A stretch of DNA of 64,000 nt from Alkalihalobacillus sp. YIM B00296 (GTDB lineage Bacteria; Bacillota; Bacilli; Bacillales; Fictibacillaceae), in contig NZ_JAIBLJ010000008.1 in the NCBI RefSeq assembly GCF_020179385.1, positions 87,775-151,774 of the forward strand. Direction: 5' to 3'. Shown in pieces: positions 32,989 through 41,747 of the stretch. The notes under the pieces are model-generated. The model searched no databases. It had not been told where the DNA came from and worked only from the letters and a program-made list of their open reading frames with translations. Made by a program: the position numbers and the translations under genes. Position 1 is the stretch's first letter, and each line of letters begins with the position of its first letter.

Positions 32989-34656
32989 TTAATACAGATA
33001 AACTCGTGCTTCGTAAGGCTTCAACGATACAACATGATCGCTTTCATCGATTTCACTGTAGTTGGTAAGAACCAGTTCTTTGTTGGAGCCAGCCTCTACC
33101 TCGTTAAAATCGAATTCAGCTTCATTCCTGCATAAATTGGTTATGATCAGAGCATTCTGTTTGCTATAGTTGCGGGTATATACGTATAGCTGCGAATGCT
33201 CCGGAAGCAACAACTCATAGTTGCCATAAACGAGCACATCGTTTTCTTTGCGGAGATAGATCAATTTCTTATAATAGGCCAAAATCGATTCAGGATCATT
33301 CAACTGAGCTTGAACATTGATTTTTTTATAGTTAGGATTGACGCCCATCCATGGTTTCGAGGCTGAAAAACCTGCAAACTCATGGTCATTCCACTGCATT
33401 GGCGTCCGGGAGTTATCACGGCCCTGCGTCCAGATGACTTCCATCAATTCCTCTTGGGTCCTTCCTTCTTGGATCCCTTCTTTATAAAAGTTCAACATCC
33501 CGACATCATTGTAATCTTCAATAGAAGGGAACTTCACATTGGTCATTCCGATTTCTTGTCCTTGATAGATATACGGTGTCCCGTGCATTAGGAAGTAACA
33601 GGTAGCCAACGCCTTTGCAGACTCCTTATGGAAGTTTTGATCGTCACCGAAACGTGATACCGACCGTGTCTGATCGTGATTTTCCAGATACAGTGCATTC
33701 CATCCGCGGTCTTCCAATCCCTTTTGCCACTCAGTCAAGATCCTTTTAAAATTGATGAGGTCGAACGAGGTATCGGTTCCTTTCTCCCAGAGACCCATAT
33801 GTTCGAATTGGAAAATCATATCGAAGTACCCTTTTTCTTCACTGACCCAATCCTCAGCATCGTCAATATTGACACCATTCGCTTCGCCCACAGTCATGAT
33901 ATCGTATCGATCAAATGTCTTTTGCTTCAATTCTTTCAAGAAAACATCGATGCCTTCCCGGTTCATATGACCTTCGAAGGAAGGAACATATTTTTTTTCT
34001 CCCGGGTTCGGCATATCAGGGAAGCCAGACACTTTTTTTATATGGCTGATCGCATCGACTCTGAAACCATCAATCCCTTTATCCAGCCACCAATTGATCA
34101 TCTCGTACACTTCTTCGCGTACCGTCGGATTCTCCCAGTTTAGATCGGGCTGCTTTACATCGAATATATGCATGTAATACTCATCTGTCTTTTCGTCATA
34201 TTTCCATGCAGACCCGCCGAAAATCGATTCCCAATTGTTCGGTTCCCGGCCATTTTTACCAGGGCGCCAAATATAGAAATCCCGATAAGGATTATCTTTG
34301 GATTTGCGGGATTCGATGAACCAGGCATGCTCATCGGAAGTATGGTTGACGACCAGGTCCATGATCAACTTCATTCCACGTTTATGGGTTTCTGCCAACA
34401 AGCGATCAAAATCGTCCATCGTGCCGAATTCATCCATGATAGCCTTGTAATCGCTGATATCATAACCGTTATCAGCGTTAGGAGATTGATAGATCGGGGA
34501 TATCCAGATGACATCGATACCGAGATCTCTCAGGTAATCCAATTCTGAAATCACACCTTGAATGTCGCCGATCCCATCGCCATTGCTGTCTTTAAAGCTT
34601 CGTGGATAGATCTGGTACACGACGCTTTCTTTCCACCATTTTTTAGCCATTTTCAT
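32989..34656 (-). CDS. malL: GH13 oligo-1,6-glucosidase / alpha-glucosidase
   Basis: A 555-residue glycoside hydrolase of family 13 (MalL/TreC-like group). It hydrolyses alpha-glucosidic links of short malto- or isomalto-oligosaccharides in the cytoplasm. Seen: WWKESVVYQIYPRSF start, LVVNHTSDEH, nucleophile Asp201 in DGFRVDAIS, acid/base Glu258 in TVGEAN, and the transition-state Asp in ENHDQTR. No signal peptide. The ATG at 34656 is close to AGAGGAG; ATG 34650 is also possible. No transporter or regulator is adjacent, so the substrate stays open. Confidence 0.85.
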   Translation of the reverse strand: MKMAKKWWKESVVYQIYPRSFKDSNGDGIGDIQGVISELDYLRDLGIDVIWISPIYQSPNADNGYDISDYKAIMDEFGTMDDFDRLLAETHKRGMKLIMDLVVNHTSDEHAWFIESRKSKDNPYRDFYIWRPGKNGREPNNWESIFGGSAWKYDEKTDEYYMHIFDVKQPDLNWENPTVREEVYEMINWWLDKGIDGFRVDAISHIKKVSGFPDMPNPGEKKYVPSFEGHMNREGIDVFLKELKQKTFDRYDIMTVGEANGVNIDDAEDWVSEEKGYFDMIFQFEHMGLWEKGTDTSFDLINFKRILTEWQKGLEDRGWNALYLENHDQTRSVSRFGDDQNFHKESAKALATCYFLMHGTPYIYQGQEIGMTNVKFPSIEDYNDVGMLNFYKEGIQEGRTQEELMEVIWTQGRDNSRTPMQWNDHEFAGFSASKPWMGVNPNYKKINVQAQLNDPESILAYYKKLIYLRKENDVLVYGNYELLLPEHSQLYVYTRNYSKQNALIITNLCRNEAEFDFNEVEAGSNKELVLTNYSEIDESDHVVSLKPYEARVYLY

Positions 34657-34877
34657 TTCTCTCCTCTATTACCAGCACGTATTCTTTATCTACCTCTTTA
34701 TTAGTGCAATCGTTTGCATCATCAATATCCTAATGATACATCTTTCCTTTTTGTATTGCAATGACTTCAGAACGTATAAAAAATCACCGTAATAAAAAAG
34801 AGGAGGAATCATACAATTTGTGGAAATAGATGAAAGCTGAAAAGTTCAGAGATTTTTACAAAATTGAAGGTGAGAAG

Positions 34878-36575
34878 ATGTCTGAGGAACAAAGAATAAA
34901 AGGATTAGAAGAACGTGTAAGTAAACTCGAGCAACAATTTGAAAAAATGCAGAAAAACAATGCATATGATCGTCAAATCGAAGTCAAACCAATTCCTGGT
35001 GATACATGGAAAGCACAGCCCGCAGAAAGCTCCCGGATGGCTGGTGAAGATATTCCACCATGGGAACCGCCTAAAGAACCGGTTGATTGGGAACGGATTA
35101 TCGGTCAGATCTGGCTGCCGAGAATATTCATTTTTGTACTGCTGTTAGGATTCATCTGGGGGTTCAAAGCGGCTTCGGAAGTCGGAATAATAAATGAAGG
35201 TGTACGTTGTGCCATTGGGTTCGTTGCAGGGATTGCTTTGATTTTCTTTGGTGAATTTCAAATAAAGAAGGATAGGAAGGCACTAGGACAGGTACTTTTA
35301 GGTGGATCCGTAACTGTTCTTGTTGTATCGACATTCGCCTCCCATGTCTTGTATGGATTCATTGGACTGGGTTTCGCATTCTGCATGAACCTTATTTGGA
35401 TTGGACTTGGAATCATCTATGCGATCAGGCATCGATCTGAGGTTCTCGCTGTGCTTGCAACAATCGGCGGTTACTTCATACCTTTCTTGTTAAACAGTGA
35501 TACGGCAAACACATGGTTTTTCGTGAGCTATGAAGGGATCTTTTCAATCATCATGCTTGGATTCGCATTATGGAAGAAGTATGCGAAATTGCATGTGGTC
35601 GCCATGATTCTCTTGCCTGTCGTACTCATGCTTTATAATTTGTTTGTGATTTTGCCGGTATATCCAACCGCAAAAGGCGATCTTGAGATACTGAGTTATG
35701 GTATGCTTTTACAGCATTTGTTTTTATTAGGTGCATTTCTGCGTTGCATGGTGTACCCGAAAGTTCAGCAGTCTGTCCTGTTCATCAGTTTTCTCGCGAC
35801 AATCGGGTTCATGTATCAAGGGTTCGACCAAAACAAATGGGCTATGGTCCTGCTCGGAATCACCCTGGTATATGCGATCGTGTACGGCTATGTCCAGTTC
35901 AAAAAGATCGTTGATACAAGTACAGTTGTTTTTCCAATTCTTCTCCTAAGTTTGTTGTTTTATTTTATGGAGGTATTTACAGGACATGAACTTGGAAGTG
36001 TATTGTTGCTTCAAGGTACAGCAGCCATCTATATCGGGTTGACGAATAAACTGAAACCGCAGCTTTGGAGCGGTGCCTTTGTTTATATCATCGGATTATT
36101 ACATACGATAACCGTTCAAATTGAACAACTGAACTCAGCTCCGATGTACAGTTGGACGATTCTTGTCACTACATTATGGTTGTTGACGTACCTTTCAAAG
36201 AGGGAAAATAAGGTCGTACCGAACGAGTCAAGGAGACTATTATTCGGTTCGACGGCTATCGCTCTCCTGGCGTATATCAGTCAATTAAGCTATGTGTTCA
36301 CGAAATATGAATCCATCAACATCCAATTCCTGACGATGACCATATGTTGGATCGTCTACGCGGTATGTGGAATCGCTTATGGCGTTATCCGGAACAATCA
36401 GGCAGTCCGGATCGTAGGGATCATATTGATCTTCTTATCCCTCGGAAAATTGATTTTCATTGACTTGCCGAATGTATCCATTGTCGTGCGTGCTATTCTA
36501 TTCATGATTGTCGGTGCAACTGGGGTTGTCATTTCACGATTCTTCTACACAAAAGACAAAAGTGATGCTGCTTGA
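34878..36575 (+). CDS. DUF2339 family multi-pass membrane protein
   Basis: A 565-residue membrane protein. A coiled-coil N-terminus (EERVSKLEQQFEKMQKN) and a Pro-rich linker (DIPPWEPPKEPVDWE) precede about 18 hydrophobic helices. This layout is typical of DUF2339 proteins, whose role is unknown. The ATG at 34878 follows AAGGTGAGA; ATG 34830 upstream lacks a ribosome site. The stop overlaps the start of the next small reading frame by four bases. Confidence 0.75.
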   Translation: MSEEQRIKGLEERVSKLEQQFEKMQKNNAYDRQIEVKPIPGDTWKAQPAESSRMAGEDIPPWEPPKEPVDWERIIGQIWLPRIFIFVLLLGFIWGFKAASEVGIINEGVRCAIGFVAGIALIFFGEFQIKKDRKALGQVLLGGSVTVLVVSTFASHVLYGFIGLGFAFCMNLIWIGLGIIYAIRHRSEVLAVLATIGGYFIPFLLNSDTANTWFFVSYEGIFSIIMLGFALWKKYAKLHVVAMILLPVVLMLYNLFVILPVYPTAKGDLEILSYGMLLQHLFLLGAFLRCMVYPKVQQSVLFISFLATIGFMYQGFDQNKWAMVLLGITLVYAIVYGYVQFKKIVDTSTVVFPILLLSLLFYFMEVFTGHELGSVLLLQGTAAIYIGLTNKLKPQLWSGAFVYIIGLLHTITVQIEQLNSAPMYSWTILVTTLWLLTYLSKRENKVVPNESRRLLFGSTAIALLAYISQLSYVFTKYESINIQFLTMTICWIVYAVCGIAYGVIRNNQAVRIVGIILIFLSLGKLIFIDLPNVSIVVRAILFMIVGATGVVISRFFYTKDKSDAA

Positions 36576-36869
36576 AAAATCTTTCCCTGCTCTACGATGC
36601 AAGGCGATTTGCGGCAAAGTTTCTGAAAGACATCCAGAGTGAATGGGAGCATGAAGATGAGGAAATCGCTAAGTTTGCTGGAATTGGCGGTAATTATTAT
36701 GAAGATGTTGCGAAACAACTGAACTTCGGAATATGTTCCCGTTTCCTGTTGGAGGAGAACCGAATGATCCAAAAAACCGTGAACGGGCGATTGGCATTTT
36801 AAAGCAAAGGAGTCTGAGGGATTAGGAGTTGAAGAATTACAGAAAATGTATGGTGAACTTGAAAAATAG
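36572..36869 (+). pseudogene. small unidentified gene, frameshifted
   Basis: TTG 36572 begins KNLSLLYDARRFAAKFLKDI and runs to LLEENRM before leaving phase. Two further frames supply NDPKNRERAIGILK and AKESEGLGVEELQKMYGELE to a stop at 36867. Two single-base shifts would join them into a protein of about 98 residues with a helical end. The pattern of adjacent, well-formed fragments indicates a decayed gene. Not recognised. Confidence 0.5.
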
Positions 36870-36876
36870 ACCGATT

Positions 36877-36907
36877 AACGAGTGGGGATTTCCCCACTCG
36901 TTTTTTT
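36877..36907 (+). terminator. strong terminator
   Basis: AACGAGTGGGGA and TCCCCACTCGTT form a perfect 12-bp stem with a two-base loop and seven Ts. Confidence 0.88.
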
Positions 36908-36910
36908 AAA

Positions 36911-36966
36911 AGTGAACAGAATAATCTTAAAAGTGAACAGAATTACCTTAAGAATGAACAGAATAA
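36911..36966. repeat. 21-base periodic array, AGTGAACAG core
   Basis: AGTGAACAG at 36911 and 36932 and AATGAACAG at 36953 are spaced exactly 21 bases, each followed by AATAATCTT-like sequence. The rest of the gap to 37116 holds no gene. Confidence 0.75.
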
Positions 36967-37116
36967 TTCTGTTGGTGGCCTAACGTGAAATTCTAATCAC
37001 CATTTTTTGTGTCTGAATAGAGGAATGTTCCCTAGTCTTCACGTATATATCCTTAAAGACATTACTTCACATCATGATGTATATCTCTATAAATAGGTGT
37101 AAAGGGTGGGATTCCT

Positions 37117-38568
37117 ATGTCGATCTTGGATATGGATGCGTCCGAAATAGCTGCTCGGATAAAGGAAGGGAAAATAACCTCTGAACAGGCCGTTGAAACG
37201 TATATCAAGCACATCGAAGCAATCAATCCAAAATTGAATTGTATGACGGAGGATCGGTTTGAGGCTGCACGGAAAGAAGCACGGCAATCAGATGTATTGC
37301 TGAAAGAAGGACATGCAAATGGGAAGTTGTTCGGTGTTCCGGTGAGTATTAAGGAATCATTCAATGTTGAAGGGATGAAAACGACTGGGGGCCTTGTGCA
37401 TCGTAAGGATTTTGTGACGAAAGACGATGCTGAAGTCGTCTGTCATTTAAAAAAAGAAGGGGCGATCGTCCTTGGAAAGACCAATACGCCATCATTATGT
37501 TTCTATCAAGAGACGGAGAACCCTGTGTATGGGCGGACGAATAATCCATGGGATTTAGAAGCGACTGCTGGAGGTTCAAGCGGTGGAGAAGGCTCCTTGA
37601 TGGGAGCGGGTGGAGCTGCAGTCGGTCTTGGGGCTGACATTGGTGGTTCCATCAGGTTCCCTTGCCACTTTAACGGAGTGGTCGGTTTCAAATCAGGGAA
37701 TGATCAGGTATCACAAGAAGGTAATTATCCCTATGTCGAGTTTGAAGAACAGAAACGGATGCTTGGGATCGGAGCAATGGGGAAAAGCGTCCGGGATACC
37801 CGCCTCATCAATTCCATCATCTCAAAAAAACAACCGATCACGGTTGATCTAAGTTCGTTCGAGCTTGTTATCCCTCAGTTCTACTCATGTCCTCTAGGGG
37901 TTGAAACGGGCAGGCTCGTCCGTACGATAAAAGAGGATTTCGAGCAAGATTTCTCCCTTCAGGTAGATGAGCCTCCATTTTTCAATGAGTCGTCACTCAT
38001 ATGGCAGCAGTTGATGTCACTGGATGGCGCAAAAGCATTAAGAAAACACTTGATGGTCAATGATAAACAACCAAGTGTATATGTTGAGTTCCTGAAATCG
38101 AAGTACTCCCAATCAGATATTCATACCTTCTTGTCGTGGGCGTTGATCGGAGCGCGATTATTTAGGCCATCCGGTAAACGATTGAACACTCTCCGGGAGA
38201 TTTTGAGAAAAGGGGATAAGCGGCTTCAAACTTATCTTGATCATCGTCTGATTGTCATGCCGGTCTATCATTCGCCAGCCCCGCCACATGGACAGTTGTA
38301 TAAAGAACTCTTTTCATTCCAAAAAACGTTCCTCCGCTTTATGCCATTTATCACTTATGGAAACACATGGGGCCTGCCTTCTTTAACTGTCCCGGTTGGT
38401 GAAACCTCAAAAGGTCTGCCGATATCGGTCCAAGTGATGAGCTGTGTCGGGAATGAAGCGGCATTGTTCGAATTTGGTGAACTACTGGAAAATAAGTATA
38501 GAGGTTATAGGCGATGTGACCAGCATGACGTGGTTAAAAAGGAACAAGCAGCAGCCCATCTAGCATAA
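37117..38568 (+). CDS. amidase signature family protein
   Basis: A 483-residue amidase (GatA/FAAH family) that hydrolyses amide bonds by a Ser-cisSer-Lys triad. Lys78 or nearby in PVSIKESF, the GGSSGGEG glycine/serine loop, and GADIGGSIRFPC with the nucleophile Ser are visible. No gatB or gatC is near, so it is not the tRNA amidotransferase. The C-terminal part is close to fatty-acid-amide hydrolases and 6-aminohexanoate hydrolases, but the substrate is unknown. AAGGGTGGGA precedes the ATG. Confidence 0.82.
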   Translation: MSILDMDASEIAARIKEGKITSEQAVETYIKHIEAINPKLNCMTEDRFEAARKEARQSDVLLKEGHANGKLFGVPVSIKESFNVEGMKTTGGLVHRKDFVTKDDAEVVCHLKKEGAIVLGKTNTPSLCFYQETENPVYGRTNNPWDLEATAGGSSGGEGSLMGAGGAAVGLGADIGGSIRFPCHFNGVVGFKSGNDQVSQEGNYPYVEFEEQKRMLGIGAMGKSVRDTRLINSIISKKQPITVDLSSFELVIPQFYSCPLGVETGRLVRTIKEDFEQDFSLQVDEPPFFNESSLIWQQLMSLDGAKALRKHLMVNDKQPSVYVEFLKSKYSQSDIHTFLSWALIGARLFRPSGKRLNTLREILRKGDKRLQTYLDHRLIVMPVYHSPAPPHGQLYKELFSFQKTFLRFMPFITYGNTWGLPSLTVPVGETSKGLPISVQVMSCVGNEAALFEFGELLENKYRGYRRCDQHDVVKKEQAAAHLA

Positions 38569-38628
38569 AAATACTGACCCTTCGTTGAACCCGCTTTATT
38601 GAGCTAGGCACACATGGGGTCACTTGTT

Positions 38629-39248
38629 TCACGGCAGATTTAAAATATCCTTACAACGATTGATCGAGGTTTCAGTGGATTTGACCAGACTGTAATCTCC
38701 TTTTTCTTTCCTGATTTTCAAAGCAACTTGGAATAAGGAGTAGGCAGCTTCATACTCGCCTTCTTCAAACTTGCACTTCCCATAATGTTGAAAAAGAAAG
38801 TCTTTATAAGGTTTATATTGTTGATCGTGATGGTGCGTTTGATCAATTCATTGAAAAGTCGGTTCGCTTTTTCGCATTTTTGTTGCCATTGATAGGTATG
38901 AGCCAGCCGCAACTGATTGATGAAAACCGAGGTCTTAATTTCAAGCTGCCTATAGAAGTTTATCGCTGTTTTTAAAAAATGCTCGCTATGATCCAGTTCG
39001 CCAAGAATCCGTAAATACACACCGATTTCCCCATGGATCCTTGCGTTTGTTTTTGGGTCCTCAATCGATTCTAGGTGATCAATCATATGGTGGACGCCTT
39101 TTCTCATTTCTTCTTCATTTATAGGTCTTTCCCGTAAATCCTTATCGAAGGTGAATTCCATGTCATAAGATGTACAATTATCAACCAATGGATGTTCCCC
39201 CTTCACAGATTTGGAAAACAGATGAACCAACTTTCGTGTCCTTATCAA
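38629..39248 (-). pseudogene. TPR-like helical repeat protein, frameshifted
   Basis: The ATG at 39248 overlaps the NAT stop (ATGA). The first frame gives helical repeats such as IHGEIGVYLRILGELDHSEH and LAHTYQWQQKCEKANRLFNE, and goes out of phase after ELIK. Another frame continues HHHDQQYKPYKDFLFQHYGK and CKFEEGEYEAAYSLFQVALK to a stop at 38629. The second part is clearly the next repeat, so one base was lost or gained near 38840. The intact form would have about 205 residues. Confidence 0.68.
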
Positions 39249-40078
39249 TCTTGCAAAATCTTCACACCCCGCTCTTCTAAAAAAGCAACAGCGTTTAGTG
39301 ATACGTCTTCTTCAATACCAAAAACCTGGTACACATTGTAAGCCCAGCTTCTTCGATCAGTAAACTTCGATACTTCTTTCGTGTACTCGTTTTTCCTTGT
39401 GATGGTCTCATTGTTCAGGTAATAACAATACCTGGGTTTGAAGATGGTTGCACTCAGCCGTCTCATTACAATGTTCTCAGGTTCATCCATGTGGGAACGT
39501 TCGATGTCTGCTGTGAAGTTTTCCAAGGTGAGGGGAGTCCATTCGATTTCTTTTTTTACGAATGATTTACCATCTGCATGTCTGTCTATTTCAAAAAGGG
39601 AGGGAGCGATTTTTTTTATGAAAATTTCTTCACCTAACTTTTTGATCCGCAACCTCCCTTCCTCCGGTAATTTTATAGGAGAAAAGAGAGGAGAACCGTA
39701 TCCCACGTCGACGTAGTAGTCTTGGTCATCAAAGCGGACCATGATTGCGACATGACCATTCCTTACTCGAACAAGCGAGGAGTTGTAACCAAGAGACTTC
39801 AGAAGCTTAGCGAAATGGATGTTCAGTGGATAGCAGGTGCCTCCCCAGCCGATTCTTGCACGCTTGATGAACGCCTCTGTGTCATATATGTACCCCATAC
39901 CCATATCATTTTTCATATAATGATATTTGCTGAAATTCTCGTAAGGGATCGTATGTAAATGAGACCGGATCAATGTTCTCAACAAAACTAAATCCAATTG
40001 AGAAACGTCTTTTACTTTTAAAATATCCATATATTGTTTTATTGTATCTATTGAAAGGGGATGTTGAGACGTGTTCAC
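39245..40078 (-). CDS. arylamine N-acetyltransferase
   Basis: A 277-residue NAT enzyme that transfers acetyl groups from acetyl-CoA to arylamines, hydrazines or aryl-hydroxylamines. The catalytic triad is Cys82 in GWGGTCYPLN, His109 in NGHVAIMV and Asp124 in YYVDVGYG. The start is GTG 40078, five bases after AAGGAGG; the frame is open further upstream without a site. It overlaps the TPR-like gene by four bases, forming a two-gene unit. Confidence 0.82.
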   Translation of the reverse strand: MNTSQHPLSIDTIKQYMDILKVKDVSQLDLVLLRTLIRSHLHTIPYENFSKYHYMKNDMGMGYIYDTEAFIKRARIGWGGTCYPLNIHFAKLLKSLGYNSSLVRVRNGHVAIMVRFDDQDYYVDVGYGSPLFSPIKLPEEGRLRIKKLGEEIFIKKIAPSLFEIDRHADGKSFVKKEIEWTPLTLENFTADIERSHMDEPENIVMRRLSATIFKPRYCYYLNNETITRKNEYTKEVSKFTDRRSWAYNVYQVFGIEEDVSLNAVAFLEERGVKILQD

Positions 40079-40199
40079 GACAACCTCCTTAATGTGCGTG
40101 ATCTTGATGTCGCAGGATTTATTTGTTGAAAGGCCGACAGTCTTATACCGTGACCTTTGCATCTGACTCTGCCATTGCCTTCAATCTAGTCATTTGTTT

Positions 40200-40457
40200 A
40201 TGGAGATTCTCTTGTCAACCATTCGAACGAGAAGCCAATGATCTTAGTGAACGAATTGTCTGTACCCATTCCGCCCGATAATCCAGACGTGTACCTTGTA
40301 TGGTTCTGAGAGTTGATAATACGCATTTACAACAAAACTTTGATTACCGATTTTGACAGCGATCATACCAGTTCATTTGCTTTCCATTGTCACTGAGGCA
40401 GTCGAAGATCGTTTCTTTCGGTGCTTGGATTTCAAGCGTATAGGTGAAATCTCTTAA
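40200..40457 (-). pseudogene. SRPBCC (START-like) domain protein, decayed
   Basis: An AGGAGGG site at 40464-40470 is followed at six bases by TTA instead of TTG or ATG, then RDFTYTLEIQAPKETIFDCL SDNGKQMNWYD, the typical opening of an SRPBCC lipid-binding protein. The frame stops at CQNR. Later frames give NQSFVVNAYYQLSEPYKV and DNSFTKIIGFSFEWL, the expected continuation. Start loss and at least two frameshifts make it non-functional. Left boundary approximate. Confidence 0.6.
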
Positions 40458-40911
40458 ATTAAACCCTCCTTTTTCCCTTTTCAGTCTATTTCTACAATAA
40501 TGGAATGAATCCTTTCTTGTCTATTCATTTTTAAAGTTTGGATACAATGGACAACCAATCAGCAGTATCCAATTTTGGACCTCACTCGTGATAATGTGAA
40601 TTTAATGGAGGTCGATCAATAAGTAAAAGGTTAAGATTAGTCAGGTATGTTCGAGTATAACTATGCGGAATGTGAGTGAACCTAATATTCCATCGAATCG
40701 GAGCCTAAAACATGTCCTGAACGTGGTGATCTCATGGAAACGAATGAAAGTGAATCAAGTTGAAATAATAGTCCGTAATGAGGGCTTTTTTTGTATCATT
40801 TTTTCGGATGATTTTTTATCTGATTCTGAAAAAAATATCGGCCGACCGACAAGAAATGACCTTTATCGCAACCGTTATACGGTCCGTTTCACCACCTCAC
40901 GAACTAGTAAA

Positions 40912-40972
40912 TGATTCCTTTTGATTGAAAATGATTGAAAATGATTGAAATATGATCGGAAATGATTTACCT
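40912..40972 (+). promoter_or_regulatory. helically phased TGAT repeats, probable FruR operator
   Basis: TGAT occurs at 40912, 40922, 40932, 40942, 40953 and 40963: spacings of 10, 10, 10, 11 and 10 bases, one helical turn each. The three middle units are TGATTGAAAA/T. The array ends just before TATATA (40973) and the fruR start. DeoR-family repressors bind direct repeats of this kind, so it is probably the FruR autoregulatory operator. No other gene lies between 40458 and 40995. Confidence 0.65.
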
Positions 40973-40989
40973 TTATATAAAAGGTGGTG

Positions 40990-41003
40990 TGAAAGTGCTT
41001 ACA
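40990..41003 (+). promoter_or_regulatory. candidate cre site at the fruR start
   Basis: TGAAAGTGCTTACA matches the catabolite-responsive element TGWAANCGNTNWCA at all fixed positions but one and covers the fruR GTG. CcpA repression of a fructose operon would be sensible. Confidence 0.45.
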
Positions 41004-41747
41004 ACGAAACGGCATGAAATCATTTTAGCCTTATTGAAAAATCGGAAAACAGCATCTATACATGAGCTCAGTGAGCATACGGGCGCTTCCATCTCTACAA
41101 TCCGTCGTGACCTTGAGAAACTGGAGCAGGAAGAAAAGCTCAAACGAGTCCATGGCGGTGCTTCACATATTACGAATAATCGGTATGAACCAGAATTAGA
41201 GGAAAAGCAAGGCCTTAATGAACTAGCAAAAGCTGAAATCGGAAAAGCGGCTGCAGAATTGATTGAGGAGGGAGATTGTCTCTTCATCGATGCAGGGACT
41301 ACTACCCAACAAATCCTATCGCATTTGGAAGATAAAAATGTTGTGGTGGTCACGAACGCTTATCATTTTGTCACCACGCTTTTAGGGTTAGGGGTGGAGG
41401 TCTATCTGACTGGGGGACGTGCAAAAGCGAAAACCGGGGCTCTTATCGGTGTCCAGGCAGAGGAAATCCTCCAGTCTTTCCGGTTCGATAAAAGTTTCAT
41501 CGGGATGAATGGCATCCATGCCAAACACGGGTATACGACCCCGGACCCGGAGGAGGCACGGATCAAACGGCTCGCGATGAATCTGTCCAAACAAGCATTT
41601 GTACTTATGGATGATTCGAAATTCCAACAGGTGTCATTCTCTAAAGTAGGAGACATCCGGGACGCAGAAATCATCACCAACAGGGAAGAGGATTCTATTT
41701 TAAGAGAGATCGAAAAAACAACAAGAGTGAAAGTGGTGAAAATATGA
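40995..41747 (+). CDS. fruR: FruR, DeoR-family repressor of the fructose operon
   Basis: A 250-residue DeoR/GlpR regulator. The winged helix at about 5-60 includes ASIHELSEHTGASISTIRRD, and the C-terminal sugar-phosphate sensor (about 75-230) has DAGTTTQQI and the SFIGMNGIH stretch. FruR responds to fructose-1-phosphate and controls fruRKA. The start is GTG 40995 with AAGGTGGTG upstream, not the upstream TTG. The stop overlaps the fruK start by four bases. Confidence 0.87.
   Translation: MLTTKRHEIILALLKNRKTASIHELSEHTGASISTIRRDLEKLEQEEKLKRVHGGASHITNNRYEPELEEKQGLNELAKAEIGKAAAELIEEGDCLFIDAGTTTQQILSHLEDKNVVVVTNAYHFVTTLLGLGVEVYLTGGRAKAKTGALIGVQAEEILQSFRFDKSFIGMNGIHAKHGYTTPDPEEARIKRLAMNLSKQAFVLMDDSKFQQVSFSKVGDIRDAEIITNREEDSILREIEKTTRVKVVKI

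Noticed and set aside
37117-38568. GatA subunit of tRNA amidotransferase
   Set aside because: The amidase lacks gatC and gatB neighbours and its C-terminal half differs; a stand-alone amidase is more likely.
40663-40914. 83-codon open frame before the fru operator
   Set aside because: No ribosome site, no recognisable motif and unlikely composition; it runs into the operator repeats.
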